A stretch of DNA of 47,115 nucleotides from an uncultured Gammaproteobacteria bacterium (GCA_913047325.1 CAJWTP010000006.1:1-47115); one strand, 5' to 3'; positions 29,952-40,467 are shown, numbered from the stretch's first letter. The notes: a model not told the origin generated them from the sequence alone. Numbers and translations: made by a program.

Positions 29952-30752
29952 ATGTCACTTTTATCTCGTCCAAAATTAAGTTCAGATGGTTGTTACCAAA
30001 ACATTACGCCAAAATCAGCCAATTGGGAATATGTCGGATTTCAAGCACATGAACTGGCGCCTCAACAAACTTTGAATTGGATTGATCCAGATAATGAATC
30101 ATGCTTGGTAATCTTATCTGGCAAGGCTGATATTAGAGTAGATAAGCAGACTTTTCATGGTCTTGGCGATAGGACGAGTGTATTTGAAGATAAAAAACCG
30201 CACGCAGTATATGCGCCCAATAACAGTCAAGTATCTATCAAAGCAATAACCAAACTCGAGCTGGCAATAGCAACTGCCCCCGGTTTTGGAAACTATCCTG
30301 CCAGATGCATTAAGCCTGAAGAAATGACCAGTGAAATTCGAGGAGAAGGCAGCAATACAAGATCAATTTGCAACATATTACCGGAACAAGACAAAGCCGA
30401 TAGTTTGCTGGTTGTCGAAGTCAAAACGCCGGCCGGAAATTGGTCTAGTTACCCACCCCATAAACATGACTCTGACAACATTCCAGTCGAATCCTATTTA
30501 GAAGAAACATATTATCATCGAATAAACCCACCACAAGGTTTTGTTTTTCAGCGCGTATATACCGACGATTTAGCTATTGATGAAACTATGGCTGTGGAAG
30601 ATAAATGCGTTGTTCTAGTGCCACGAGGTTATCACCCTGTTGGTGCTCCTTATGGATACGATTCTTACTATTTGAATGTAATGGCGGGACCAAAACGTCG
30701 ATGGATTTTTAAGAACCATCCTGATCACCAATGGATGTTGGATAAAACATGA
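29952..30752 (+). CDS. iolB: 5-deoxy-glucuronate isomerase
   Basis: Likely ATG 29952 (MSLLSRPKLSSDGCYQNITPKSANWEYVGFQ); GNWSSYPPHKHDSDNIPVESYLEETYYHRINPPQGFVFQRVYT; VLVPRGYHPVGAPYGYDSYYLNVMAGPKR. Confidence 0.9.
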   Translation: MSLLSRPKLSSDGCYQNITPKSANWEYVGFQAHELAPQQTLNWIDPDNESCLVILSGKADIRVDKQTFHGLGDRTSVFEDKKPHAVYAPNNSQVSIKAITKLELAIATAPGFGNYPARCIKPEEMTSEIRGEGSNTRSICNILPEQDKADSLLVVEVKTPAGNWSSYPPHKHDSDNIPVESYLEETYYHRINPPQGFVFQRVYTDDLAIDETMAVEDKCVVLVPRGYHPVGAPYGYDSYYLNVMAGPKRRWIFKNHPDHQWMLDKT

Positions 30753-32665
30753 AAAAACTGGATATTATTTGTCTAGGGCGTGCGGCAGTAGATTTTTACG
30801 GACAACAAATTGGGTCCACCCTAGAAAATATGGGTAGTTTCGCAAAATATCTTGGCGGCTCATCCGCAAATATTGCTTACGGTTGTTCCAAACTTGGACT
30901 TAAGTCCGCAATGCTCACTCGAGTTGGCGATGAACATATGGGTCGTTTTGTGCGCAATGAGTTGGCAAGCGTTGGGGTAGACGTTTCCCATGTCATTACA
31001 GATAAAGAGAGATTAACAGGTTTAGTCGTGCTAGGCATACAAGACAAAGAAACCTTCCCACTTATCTTTTACCGAAAAGACTGTGCAGATATGGCGGTTA
31101 ACATAAAAGACTTTACAGTTGAATTCATTGCCAGCAGTAAAGCGCTGTTAATTACGGGAACACATTTTTCTTCTACCAACACTTATAGCACCAGTATGAA
31201 AGCTATTGAGTATGCCAAGGTATCAAATACCAAAGTAATTATAGACATCGATTATCGACCTGTATTGTGGGGTTTAACTGGATTAGGTGATGGTGAATCT
31301 CGTTTTATTGCAAGTGATGATGTAAGTCAACATCTTCAAACTATACTGCCTTATTGCGATGTTATTGTCGGCACCGAAGAAGAGATTCATATTGCTGGTG
31401 GTAGTGAAGACACGATTACTGCTTTAAGGCAAATTCGAAAACTAAGCGACACCATTATTGTATTAAAACTTGGCCCATTGGGGTGTACAGTAATTACCAG
31501 TGATATTCCAGACAGTTCAGCTGGCTTTAAGGCTATAAAAGGCAATCAAGTCGAGATACTAAACGTGCTAGGCGCCGGTGACGCCTTCATGTCTGGATTT
31601 TTACGTGGCTACTTAAGAGACGAGAGTCTTGAAAAAAGCGCCACTTATGCAAATGCCTCAGGCGCACTAGTAGTTTCTCGACATGGTTGTGCCCCAGCAA
31701 TTCCAAGCGAAGAAGAGCTGTTTTACTATTTGGATAATGCACATAATATCTCAGACCCAAGTAAAGATAGTGCCCTTAATCATCTCCACAGAGTTAGCTT
31801 TAGAGGCGACATGAAATCAGAAATTTTTGGTTTCGCGTTTGATCATCGCAAGCAACTCTATGATTTAGCGATTGAGTGCGGGGAAGATCCAAATCAAATA
31901 GTAAAGCTAAAAAAACTATTTTTGAGTTCGATAGAGAGCACCATTAAGCAAATCAATATTTCAGAGAGAAATGTTGGCGTACTAATCGATGACACTTATG
32001 GTGAAGAAGCACTACACTCTATCGCTGAAAAACCATGGTGGATTGGAAGACCAGTAGAGCTTCCCAGCTCCCGCCCTCTAGAATTCGAAGGCGGAGGATC
32101 AATTGGATCGAAACTACAGTCTTGGCCATTAACACATGTTGTAAAGTGCTTGTTGTTTTATCATCCAGACGACCCTATTGAATTGAGGCTCAAGCAAGAA
32201 CGGCAACTGAAGGAGCTGTATTCTGCTTGCGTTCAAAGCGGACATCAATTGTTATTAGAAGTAATCCCACCTGCAGAATCTGAAGAGGATGCCTCTACAA
32301 TACCGCAAATACTAAAGAGGTTTTATCATCTCGGCATTAAACCAGATTGGTGGAAATTACCAGCACTTCAAGACAAGTCTTGGCAACTAACAAGCGAGGT
32401 CATATTGGGCCATGACCCACACTGCCAAGGTGTATTATTATTAGGACTGTCTGCATCCATGGAGGCTGTGAAAGAATCTTTTGCTGGCGCAACAAAATAC
32501 GATATTTGTAAAGGTTTTACAGTTGGCAGAACAATTTTTTATGAACCAGCGAAAGAGTGGATGCAACACAAGATAAGCGACCAAGAGTTGGTTGACTCTG
32601 TGGCCGGTAATTATATCGAATTAATTAAAGCTTGGAAAAAATACAGAGAGGAAATGAGCAAATGA
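30749..32665 (+). CDS. iolC: 5-dehydro-2-deoxygluconokinase fused to DUF2090 (aldolase-like) domain
   Basis: 638 aa; N-terminal PfkB kinase (LGRAAVDFYGQQIGSTLENMGSFAKYLGGSSANIAYGCSKLGL, NVLGAGDAFMSGFLRGYL), C-terminal DUF2090-like (FAFDHRKQLYDLAIECGEDP...WWKLPAL). Confidence 0.9.
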   Translation: MKKLDIICLGRAAVDFYGQQIGSTLENMGSFAKYLGGSSANIAYGCSKLGLKSAMLTRVGDEHMGRFVRNELASVGVDVSHVITDKERLTGLVVLGIQDKETFPLIFYRKDCADMAVNIKDFTVEFIASSKALLITGTHFSSTNTYSTSMKAIEYAKVSNTKVIIDIDYRPVLWGLTGLGDGESRFIASDDVSQHLQTILPYCDVIVGTEEEIHIAGGSEDTITALRQIRKLSDTIIVLKLGPLGCTVITSDIPDSSAGFKAIKGNQVEILNVLGAGDAFMSGFLRGYLRDESLEKSATYANASGALVVSRHGCAPAIPSEEELFYYLDNAHNISDPSKDSALNHLHRVSFRGDMKSEIFGFAFDHRKQLYDLAIECGEDPNQIVKLKKLFLSSIESTIKQINISERNVGVLIDDTYGEEALHSIAEKPWWIGRPVELPSSRPLEFEGGGSIGSKLQSWPLTHVVKCLLFYHPDDPIELRLKQERQLKELYSACVQSGHQLLLEVIPPAESEEDASTIPQILKRFYHLGIKPDWWKLPALQDKSWQLTSEVILGHDPHCQGVLLLGLSASMEAVKESFAGATKYDICKGFTVGRTIFYEPAKEWMQHKISDQELVDSVAGNYIELIKAWKKYREEMSK

Positions 32666-34518
32666 AAACAATTAGACTCACAATGGCGCAGGCCGTAGTT
32701 AAATATTTGTCGGCACAACATATCAAGATTGATGATGAAGTTCAGCCCATATTTGCTGGAGTTTTTGCTATCTTTGGACATGGCAATGTGGCAGGTATGG
32801 GGCAGGCATTGGAAGAGCAGCAAAAGCATTTGCCTACGCTCCGTGCACACAGCGAGCAAGGCATGGTTCATGCTGCTATAGCTTATGCCAAGGCCAACAA
32901 ACGCCAAAGAATGATGGCTTGCACCAGCTCAATTGGACCTGGTGCGACCAATATGATCACTGCCGCAGCGCTGGCCCATGTTAACAGACTTCCAGTTTTA
33001 TTATTGCCGGGTGATTTTTTTGCAAGCCGAACCCCAGACCCCGTACTCCAGCAATTAGAAGATTTCTCAAACCCCACGATTAGTGTCAACGATTGTTTCA
33101 AGACAGTGAGTCGATATTTTGATCGCATTATGAGGCCCGAACAAATCATTAATAGTTTGCCTGTTGCGATGCAAACTCTATTAGACCCAGAAAACTGTGG
33201 TCCAGTAACCTTGTCTCTACCCCAGGATGTTCAAGCAGAAGCGTTTGACTATCCCGAAGAGTTTTTTATTAAGCGTACCCATTCCATCCGTCAAATAGCA
33301 CTTGATAATGCGGAATTAACTCGTGCAGTTGAAGCGTTGTTACAATCTAAAAAACCACTGATCGTAGCCGGTGGTGGTGTGCATTATGCAAAAGCGTGTG
33401 AGGCGTTGCAAAAATTTGCGGGAAAATACCAAATTCCAGTAGCAGAAACCCAAGCAGGGAAAGGTTCGTTGGCATGGGACCACCCCTGCTATGTTGGCGC
33501 TATTGGAGTAACCGGCTCCAATGCAGCCAATAATCTGGCACAACAAGCAGATGTTGTATTGGCGATCGGTACAAGGTTACAGGATTTTACTACTGGCTCT
33601 AGAACACTATTTGCTAATACAACATTATTACAGTTAAATGTTTCTCGTTTTGACGCCATAAAACACAGCGCACTATCGTTGTTGGGTGATGCTAAGCTAG
33701 GAATAATGCAATTGGATAAACACCTCTCAACTTGGAAAGCACCACGGTCTTGGTTCGATTTGGGACAAAAAGAAATTGCCAAGTGGAATAGCTACTATGA
33801 CCAAATTACCTCCATTAGCGATTTATCAAACACAGAAAATATTTTGCCCACAGATGCTCAGGTGTTGGGTGAAGTGAAACGTCATGGCACAGTCAGTGAT
33901 ATTGTTCTTTGTGCTGCAGGAAGTTTGCCAGGTGAATTGCATAAATTGTGGCGAACAGAGCAGGTTGGTGGTTACCATGCTGAATACGGTTTTTCTTGTA
34001 TGGGATACGAAATAGCTGGAGGATTAGGTGTGAAAATGGCAGAGCCAGAGCGAGAAGTAATTGTACTTGTTGGAGATGGTTCATACTTGATGCTTAACTC
34101 AGAATTGGCAACTAGCGTCATGTTAGGCCACAAAATAATCGTTATTGTTTTGGATAATCGAGGATTCTCTTGTATTAATCGTCTTCAAAATGCAACCGGT
34201 AATCGTTCGTTTAATAATTTATTGAAAGATTGCCAAAGTGTCGATGATGGTCATCCAGAAATTAATTTTGCGATGCACGCAAAGGCACTAGGAGCTAATT
34301 CTGAACAAGTTAACAGTATACAAGAATTAGAATCGGCACTTGTTCGTGCGCAATCCTCATCAAAATCTTATGTTATAAGCTTAGTGACAGACTCTCACAA
34401 AATAAGTCCAGAAGGTGGCTGCTGGTGGGAAGTTGCAGTACCTGAAGTGTCATCAAATATAAAAGGCAAAGAGGTTCTCAAATCTTATAAAGAGTCTAAA
34501 ACAAAACAACCTTACTAA
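32662..34518 (+). CDS. iolD: 3D-(3,5/4)-trihydroxycyclohexane-1,2-dione hydrolase (ThDP-dependent)
   Basis: Likely ATG 32662 (MKTIRLTMAQAVVKYLSAQHIKID); AHSEQGMVHAAIAYAKANKRQRMMACTSSIGPGATNM; ThDP motif VLVGDGSYLMLNSELATSVMLGHKIIVIVLDN. Confidence 0.92.
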   Translation: MKTIRLTMAQAVVKYLSAQHIKIDDEVQPIFAGVFAIFGHGNVAGMGQALEEQQKHLPTLRAHSEQGMVHAAIAYAKANKRQRMMACTSSIGPGATNMITAAALAHVNRLPVLLLPGDFFASRTPDPVLQQLEDFSNPTISVNDCFKTVSRYFDRIMRPEQIINSLPVAMQTLLDPENCGPVTLSLPQDVQAEAFDYPEEFFIKRTHSIRQIALDNAELTRAVEALLQSKKPLIVAGGGVHYAKACEALQKFAGKYQIPVAETQAGKGSLAWDHPCYVGAIGVTGSNAANNLAQQADVVLAIGTRLQDFTTGSRTLFANTTLLQLNVSRFDAIKHSALSLLGDAKLGIMQLDKHLSTWKAPRSWFDLGQKEIAKWNSYYDQITSISDLSNTENILPTDAQVLGEVKRHGTVSDIVLCAAGSLPGELHKLWRTEQVGGYHAEYGFSCMGYEIAGGLGVKMAEPEREVIVLVGDGSYLMLNSELATSVMLGHKIIVIVLDNRGFSCINRLQNATGNRSFNNLLKDCQSVDDGHPEINFAMHAKALGANSEQVNSIQELESALVRAQSSSKSYVISLVTDSHKISPEGGCWWEVAVPEVSSNIKGKEVLKSYKESKTKQPY

Positions 34519-34520
34519 TT

Positions 34521-35705
34521 ATGAAAAAAGAAGCATCAAAAGCAAGCATTAATCAAGTTTTTTTTAGTGAATCAGATATTAATCATGATGATTTAAGGCA
34601 AATCTGTTCTCAAAAAACGTTCAAAGAAGAATACCCCTTGGCTGATTCTGTTGAAAATAATGTCGTGATTTATAACGCAATAAACATAACCCCGCTCACT
34701 GATAACTCAAACCAAGAAAAGAGATTAAAAACTGAGTTGAATCACATTTTAGAGAAAGGTCCGGGAGTTTTCGTTATTCGTAATCTATTTGAGGATTGCG
34801 AAGTAATAGATCAGAGCAACGATATTTTTGAAAAGATTATTAAGAAAGAAGATAACAGCAAAAATGACCATTTCGCCTCTGGTACCAATGCAAGGATATG
34901 GAATAGCTTACAAAAAGTTGCCCTCGAAAATCCTGAAGTATTTATCAATTATTATTCTAACAACGTCCTGAGAGTTGTTGCAGAGTCCTGGTGTGGCCCA
35001 AACTTTCAAATGACGGCACAAGTCAATGTGGTCAAGCCTGGTGGTGAAATGCAAAAGCCACATCGCGATTACCATTTAGGATTTCAAGAAAACAAAGAAA
35101 TACAAGAGTACCCCATCTCGAGTCAACGTATGTCTCAGAACTTAACTTTGCAGGGTGCGGTTGCGCACAGCGAAATGCCACTTGAAAGTGGTCCAACCAT
35201 GCTACTGCCCCACTCGCATAAGTATGAATTGGGGTATTTGGCATGGCGGAATAATGTATTTCAAAATTTTTTTTGTGAGAACGCTGTCCAGCTTCCATTA
35301 AAGAAAGGTGATGGCGTATTTTTTAATCCTGCGTTATTTCATGCGGCTGGCACCAACAGCACTAAAAAAATTGACCGCATTGCTAATCTGTTACAAATCT
35401 CGTCGGTCTTCGGCAAGACTATGGAACATATTGATTATATTAAAATTATCAAGAATATTTACCCAGCTTTACTAGAGCACCAAAACAACAACACACTTTC
35501 GAAAAAATCTATTACGAATGTCTGCATCTGTGCAACCGACGGTTACGCCTTCCCAACAAACCTAGATTACGATACAAATGCTTATTCTGGTATTAAGGGG
35601 TTCAGTATGTTTGAAATCACACTGCAAGCACTCGAACAGTCTCTTGATTTGGATAATTTCACCTCAAAACTTTATGAACACCAAAAGATTAAGTTTGCCA
35701 GTTAA
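34521..35705 (+). CDS. Phytanoyl-CoA dioxygenase (PhyH)-family 2-oxoglutarate/Fe(II) oxygenase
   Basis: 394 aa; HxD as HRD (KPHRDYHLGFQ), QGAVAHSEMPLESGPTMLLPHSHKYELGYLAW, distal His/Arg FFNPALFHAAGTNSTKKIDRIANLLQIS. 2 bp after the iolD stop. Confidence 0.82.
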   Translation: MKKEASKASINQVFFSESDINHDDLRQICSQKTFKEEYPLADSVENNVVIYNAINITPLTDNSNQEKRLKTELNHILEKGPGVFVIRNLFEDCEVIDQSNDIFEKIIKKEDNSKNDHFASGTNARIWNSLQKVALENPEVFINYYSNNVLRVVAESWCGPNFQMTAQVNVVKPGGEMQKPHRDYHLGFQENKEIQEYPISSQRMSQNLTLQGAVAHSEMPLESGPTMLLPHSHKYELGYLAWRNNVFQNFFCENAVQLPLKKGDGVFFNPALFHAAGTNSTKKIDRIANLLQISSVFGKTMEHIDYIKIIKNIYPALLEHQNNNTLSKKSITNVCICATDGYAFPTNLDYDTNAYSGIKGFSMFEITLQALEQSLDLDNFTSKLYEHQKIKFAS

Positions 35706-35771
35706 TCAATTTTTGTGGCTTGTATAGTTGGTGATGGCGCAAATATTATAAATAATACTTTGGAGAACAAA

Positions 35772-36677
35772 ATGAGTATAAAAATTGGTGTTAGTCCGAT
35801 TTCATGGACTAACGATGACATGCCAGAATTGGGTGGTGACACGACAATGGAACATTGTTTGCAAGAAGGCAAGCTTGCTGGCTATAGTGGCTTTGAATTA
35901 GGTGGCAAATGGCCTCGAGAAGCATCAGTTTTAGAGCCCTTATTTAATAAATATGACATGGACATAGTCTCAAGCTGGTTTAGTGGAGATCTACTAATAG
36001 GAAGTCTCGAAGATGAAATAAAAAGAATAACGCCTCATATGCAACTCCTGAAAGATCTAGGGACAAAAGTGATTGTCTATTGTGAAATGGATGCTTGTGT
36101 CCATGGAGAAATAACTGTGCCTCTTTCAAGACGCCCAGTTATTGCTGAAGATCAATGGCAAGAGTGGACTGCAAAGCTTAACCAGCTGTCAGAATATACT
36201 TTATCGCATGGAATGCAACTGGCCTACCATCACCATATGGGAACAGTGGTTCAAATCGAAGAGGAAGTGGACAAACTAATGGCAATGACAAATAGTGATC
36301 TCGGGTTGGTATTAGATACTGGTCACTTAATATATGCCGGCTCAGACCCACTAAGGGTCTATGAAAAGTACAGTGACAGAGTGCTCCATATTCATTGTAA
36401 AGATGTAAGAGGGGCGTTATTAGATGATTCACTCAATACTGATTCAAGTTTTTTAAATTCTGTACTAAATGGTGTATTTACTGTGCCAGGTGATGGTGAT
36501 TTCAATTTTCCTGATCTATTTAAAATGGTGAGTGATAATGAGTATAGTGGCTGGATAGTTGTTGAGGCCGAACAAGATCCAGCTAAAGCGCATCCATTAA
36601 CGTACGTGACAATGGGTTATAACAATATTCAAAGTTACTGTGATAAATTTGGAATTCAAATAGAGGATAGAGAATGA
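35772..36677 (+). CDS. iolE: Myo-inosose-2 dehydratase
   Basis: Likely ATG 35772; IKIGVSPISWTNDDMPELGGDTTMEHCLQEGKLAGYSGFELGGKWP; LVLDTGHLIYAGSDPLRVYEKYSDRVLHIHCKDVR; GVFTVPGDGDFNFPDLF. Confidence 0.92.
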   Translation: MSIKIGVSPISWTNDDMPELGGDTTMEHCLQEGKLAGYSGFELGGKWPREASVLEPLFNKYDMDIVSSWFSGDLLIGSLEDEIKRITPHMQLLKDLGTKVIVYCEMDACVHGEITVPLSRRPVIAEDQWQEWTAKLNQLSEYTLSHGMQLAYHHHMGTVVQIEEEVDKLMAMTNSDLGLVLDTGHLIYAGSDPLRVYEKYSDRVLHIHCKDVRGALLDDSLNTDSSFLNSVLNGVFTVPGDGDFNFPDLFKMVSDNEYSGWIVVEAEQDPAKAHPLTYVTMGYNNIQSYCDKFGIQIEDRE

Positions 36678-37798
36678 AAACAATTGGTATAGGTGTTATT
36701 GGTACGGCTTTTATGGGTAAGGCTCATTCTATTGCCTATGCTGCTGCAGGAAGTGTTTTTGGAGATGGTTTACGACCAACCCTAGAGTTGATTTGTGACT
36801 ACAATTCTGATAGAGCTGAAGTTATGCGAAAGGAAATGGGTTTTGCTCGGTGCACTAGCACTTGGATGGATGTAGTGAATGATCCAAAAGTTCAACTAAT
36901 TTCTGTTTGTGTTCCAAATTCGTTACATAAAGAGATTTCAGTAGCTGCACTCAAGGCTGGTAAGCATGTCTGGTGTGAAAAACCTATGTCCACCAATTTA
37001 TCTGACTCTGAAGCTATGTTTGCAGCAGCCAAAGCCAGTAGTGCTCAAACTATACTTGGCTATAACTATACTCAAAATCCAGCGGTTCAAAGTGCTAGAA
37101 AACTTATTGATGAGGACGTTATAGGTCGAGTAATCGGCTTTTATGGAAGCTACGATGTCGACAATGAGGCTGATCCAGATAGACCCCATTCTTGGCGAAT
37201 GAGTCGTGAAGCTTCAGGTACTGGCTCTAATGCCGATGTGATGTGCCATTTAGTTAGCATGGCTCATTATATGACAGGTAGCGAAATAACTCGATTAGTT
37301 GGGGATTATGATACAGTTCATAAAGAGCGCCCTGACCCAAAAAATCAGGGGCAAACATTAGTAGTTGACAATGACGATGTTTGTACAGCAATGGCTCATT
37401 TTGAGAGTGGAATTAAGGGAACCTTGCGTGTAAGTCGAGTAGCTTGGGGAAGAAAATGCGGATTGCGTTGGGAAATTCATGGCTCACAAGGCATGATATG
37501 TCACGATCAGGAACGACTAAATGAAATCAAGTTATATACAAGGAGTGATGATCCTAGACAGGAGGGTTTTAAAACCATTTTGAGCGGTCCGGCTCAACCC
37601 CCATATAATGCCTTTTTGCCAAATGCGGGACATAGTCTTGGCTATATCGACGTCAAGGTATGCGAACTCAAACATATACTGGATGCAATTGAAACAGGCC
37701 AGCCAGTCTGGCCCAACTTTGCTGATGGCTTAAAAATTGAAAGAGTGATGGACGCCATAGATCGTTCTGCACTTTCTGGTCAGTGGCTTGATGTCTAA
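36674..37798 (+). CDS. Gfo/Idh/MocA-family oxidoreductase, second inositol-type dehydrogenase
   Basis: 374 aa; GVIGTAFMGKAHSIAYAAAG, HVWCEKPMSTNLSDSEAMF, LGYNYTQNPAVQSARKLI; ATGA overlap with iolE. Confidence 0.85.
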   Translation: MKTIGIGVIGTAFMGKAHSIAYAAAGSVFGDGLRPTLELICDYNSDRAEVMRKEMGFARCTSTWMDVVNDPKVQLISVCVPNSLHKEISVAALKAGKHVWCEKPMSTNLSDSEAMFAAAKASSAQTILGYNYTQNPAVQSARKLIDEDVIGRVIGFYGSYDVDNEADPDRPHSWRMSREASGTGSNADVMCHLVSMAHYMTGSEITRLVGDYDTVHKERPDPKNQGQTLVVDNDDVCTAMAHFESGIKGTLRVSRVAWGRKCGLRWEIHGSQGMICHDQERLNEIKLYTRSDDPRQEGFKTILSGPAQPPYNAFLPNAGHSLGYIDVKVCELKHILDAIETGQPVWPNFADGLKIERVMDAIDRSALSGQWLDV

Positions 37799-38789
37799 AA
37801 TACAAATACAACATTTGCATTACCTAGATAATCGATTATGGCACGGCTTGGTAGTAGGAAGGGCTGGCCTCGACCTTTATCCACAGCCTTCAGGAAGTAA
37901 AACTCGCGATGCAGGGTTATTTGCTAGTGACGTAGGCGGCTCTGGCGCTAATATTGCTGTAGCTATGAGGCATGCAGGGGGTGAAGTAGGCCTTATCTCG
38001 GCTTTATCCGACGATTCCGTCGGTGAATATGTGCGGCAGCGACTTACAAATGAAGGCATTGATCTACAATTATTGCAAACCACTTCAGGTGACGAACGCA
38101 CCAGTCTAGCAATTGCCGAAGAGCGCTCGGAGGACTGCGAAGTAGTAATATATCGTAATAATCCTGCGGATCTGCGAATTACCTGTGATGAAGCTATACG
38201 ACTGGCCATTAGCCAAAGCGACAATCTGATCGTAACTGGCACCAGTCTAATTGAGTCTGATTCACGAAAACAAACCCTTGAAATGATGGATCATGCAAAA
38301 CAAAATAATTGCAAGGTCTGGCTAGATTTAGATTACAGACATTGGAACTGGCCCGATATTAAAACTACCCGCTCAGCCTATCAAAAAGCTGCGGAACAAG
38401 CGGATGTACTAGTTGGCAATGAAGATGAATTCAATATTCTGCAAGAAGACATTAATGCACAGGCTAAGCAATGTGCCGCCCATGACCAAGTGATAATCCT
38501 CAAGCGTGGCGTAAAGGGTTGCAGTCTTTTTTCTGGTGGGGCTCGACTTGATACCGGAATTTATGCCCTGCCAGTCTGCAAGCCTTATGGTTCTGGCGAT
38601 GCTTTTCTTGGTAACGTGATAATGAATTATATGTCTTCTGGTGACTGGCAACAAGCCATTGAGGCTGGCAGTGCCGCAGCAGCTTTAGTAGTATCCCAGC
38701 GAGGCTGTGTTAGTGCTATGCCTAACTTAGAGGAAATTGAATTATTGCAAAAACGAATGATGATAAAACCTACAACAAAGTGGAGTTAA
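37791..38789 (+). CDS. PfkB-family sugar kinase, stand-alone second IolC-type kinase
   Basis: ATG 37791 (MSKIQIQHLHYLDNRLWHGLVVGRAGLDLYPQPSGSK); DVGGSGANIAVAMRHAGGEVGLISALSDD; CKPYGSGDAFLGNVIMNY. Confidence 0.85.
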   Translation: MSKIQIQHLHYLDNRLWHGLVVGRAGLDLYPQPSGSKTRDAGLFASDVGGSGANIAVAMRHAGGEVGLISALSDDSVGEYVRQRLTNEGIDLQLLQTTSGDERTSLAIAEERSEDCEVVIYRNNPADLRITCDEAIRLAISQSDNLIVTGTSLIESDSRKQTLEMMDHAKQNNCKVWLDLDYRHWNWPDIKTTRSAYQKAAEQADVLVGNEDEFNILQEDINAQAKQCAAHDQVIILKRGVKGCSLFSGGARLDTGIYALPVCKPYGSGDAFLGNVIMNYMSSGDWQQAIEAGSAAAALVVSQRGCVSAMPNLEEIELLQKRMMIKPTTKWS

Positions 38790-38791
38790 AT

Positions 38792-39631
38792 ATGCATATT
38801 CCTCAACATGATAACAATAATCGGGCAATTGTAGATCGTAACCATGACTTGGTTCCCCTATGCTATTTCAATATCATTAAGCTAAAGGCTGGTGAGTCAT
38901 ATAGCTATCAACTAGCTGATTACGAAACTTGTATAGTGCCGGCTACTGGAAGTATTGATGTACAAGTACAAAATCAAACTTTCAAACAGGTTGGAAAGCG
39001 TCAGCATATCTGGGAAAGAGACCCAGAAGGTGTCTACGTGCCGGTGAACTGTGAAGCTACATTGGACTGCATCAGTGGCGACGTAGAAGTCTTCATTTCG
39101 GGAGCCAAGCATAATCAAACCCACAGCGCCTTTGTTATAAGGGAAGACGATATTGATACAGTTCAGTATGGCTCTGATGACACTAAAACTCATCGTAAAA
39201 TTAAACATATTCTGGGTAAGAATCCAGCTGGCGAAGTAGGCAAACTGTTGGTTAGTGAACTATTTACCGTAGGTGCAGGTGGTTGGTCCGGGTTTCCGCC
39301 TCATAAACATGAAATAGACAGGCTGCCTGAAGAGACTCGCCACAATGAAGTTTATAACTTTCGCTTTAACCCGCCTCATGGTTTTGGCGCCCAGTTTTTA
39401 ACTCCAGATGGACAGGACTATGGTCCGGTCTATCATATACGCAATGAATCGACATTTGTCTTTGATAAAGGTTATCACCCTTGTGTAGCGGCTCCTGGGT
39501 ATGAAATGTATTATTTCACTATTCTGGCTGGAGAAACCCAGCGACCGCTGCATATGAATTTTCACAAAGATCATGCCTATCAGCTTGATACCATCCCTGG
39601 CATGCAAGATATGCTTGGCAAATTTAAATAA
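38792..39631 (+). CDS. Second IolB-like 5-deoxy-glucuronate isomerase family protein
   Basis: ATG 38792 (MHIPQHDNNNRAIVDRNHDLVPL); GGWSGFPPHKHEIDRLPEETRHNEVYNFRFNPPHGFGAQFL; GYHPCVAAPGYEMYYFTILAGE. Clearly diverged from 29952..30752. Confidence 0.85.
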   Translation: MHIPQHDNNNRAIVDRNHDLVPLCYFNIIKLKAGESYSYQLADYETCIVPATGSIDVQVQNQTFKQVGKRQHIWERDPEGVYVPVNCEATLDCISGDVEVFISGAKHNQTHSAFVIREDDIDTVQYGSDDTKTHRKIKHILGKNPAGEVGKLLVSELFTVGAGGWSGFPPHKHEIDRLPEETRHNEVYNFRFNPPHGFGAQFLTPDGQDYGPVYHIRNESTFVFDKGYHPCVAAPGYEMYYFTILAGETQRPLHMNFHKDHAYQLDTIPGMQDMLGKFK

Positions 39632-39636
39632 AAAAT

Positions 39637-40467
39637 ATGATTTCTAATCTTAAAGATATTCTTATGCCAGCCCAAGATGGGGGTTATGCTGTCGCCTGCT
39701 TCAATGTATTTGGCTACGAAGATGCACGTGCGGTTGTTAATGCTGCAGAAGCACGCAATGCTTCGGTAATTCTCTCTATTAATATCGACATGCGCCAATT
39801 TATGCCAATGGAGCAAATTATCGGCATGTTAAGACCTATGGCCGAAAAGGCACGAGTTCCTGTGTGTCTGCATCTTGACCATACCTATGAAATTGATACA
39901 GTTAAAGAAGCCGTTGATACTGGATTTACTTCTGTAATGTTTGATGGCTCTCAGTTACCTATCTCTGAAAATATCACCGCCATCCGCGACATTGTTTCCT
40001 ATGCACACCCTAAAGACACATCGGTAGAAGCTGAAGTGGGCTCAGTGCCCTATGCAACTGGTCGTGACAATATCCGTTCTGCCTTAACTGAAGTAATTGA
40101 AGCTGTAGCTATGGAAGAACAAGGACAACCCGATGCACTAGCAATATCCATAGGTAATGTGCATCGTTTGGAAGACCGATCTGTAGCAATTGACTTAGAC
40201 CGTTTTACCGAGTTAGAAAAAGCTTTAAGCCTGCCATTGGTAATTCATGGCGCTAGTGGCCTTGAAAACAAAGAAATCCAAATAATGGCATCACGTCAAG
40301 TAGCTAAATTCAATGTTGGTACCATTTTGCGAAAAACGTTTGGCAACTCATTGCGCACCACACTTAAATCTGACCTTGACTTGTTTGATCGTATCACTAT
40401 AATGCAGCAAGTAATTCCAGATATGCGCACTACAGCTAGTAAAATAATCCGTTTACTAGGGCAGTGA
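39637..40467 (+). CDS. Class II aldolase (FbaA/KbaY/IolJ type)
   Basis: 276 aa; MISNLKDILMPAQDGGYAVACFNVFGYEDARAVVNAAEARNASVIL; VCLHLDHTYEIDTVKEAVDTGFTSVMFDGS; LVIHGASGL. Confidence 0.88.
   Translation: MISNLKDILMPAQDGGYAVACFNVFGYEDARAVVNAAEARNASVILSINIDMRQFMPMEQIIGMLRPMAEKARVPVCLHLDHTYEIDTVKEAVDTGFTSVMFDGSQLPISENITAIRDIVSYAHPKDTSVEAEVGSVPYATGRDNIRSALTEVIEAVAMEEQGQPDALAISIGNVHRLEDRSVAIDLDRFTELEKALSLPLVIHGASGLENKEIQIMASRQVAKFNVGTILRKTFGNSLRTTLKSDLDLFDRITIMQQVIPDMRTTASKIIRLLGQ

Noticed and set aside
37877-38242. 121-aa minus-strand ORF inside the PfkB kinase gene
   Set aside because: Antisense shadow of a well-supported kinase coding frame, with no RBS or recognisable motif.
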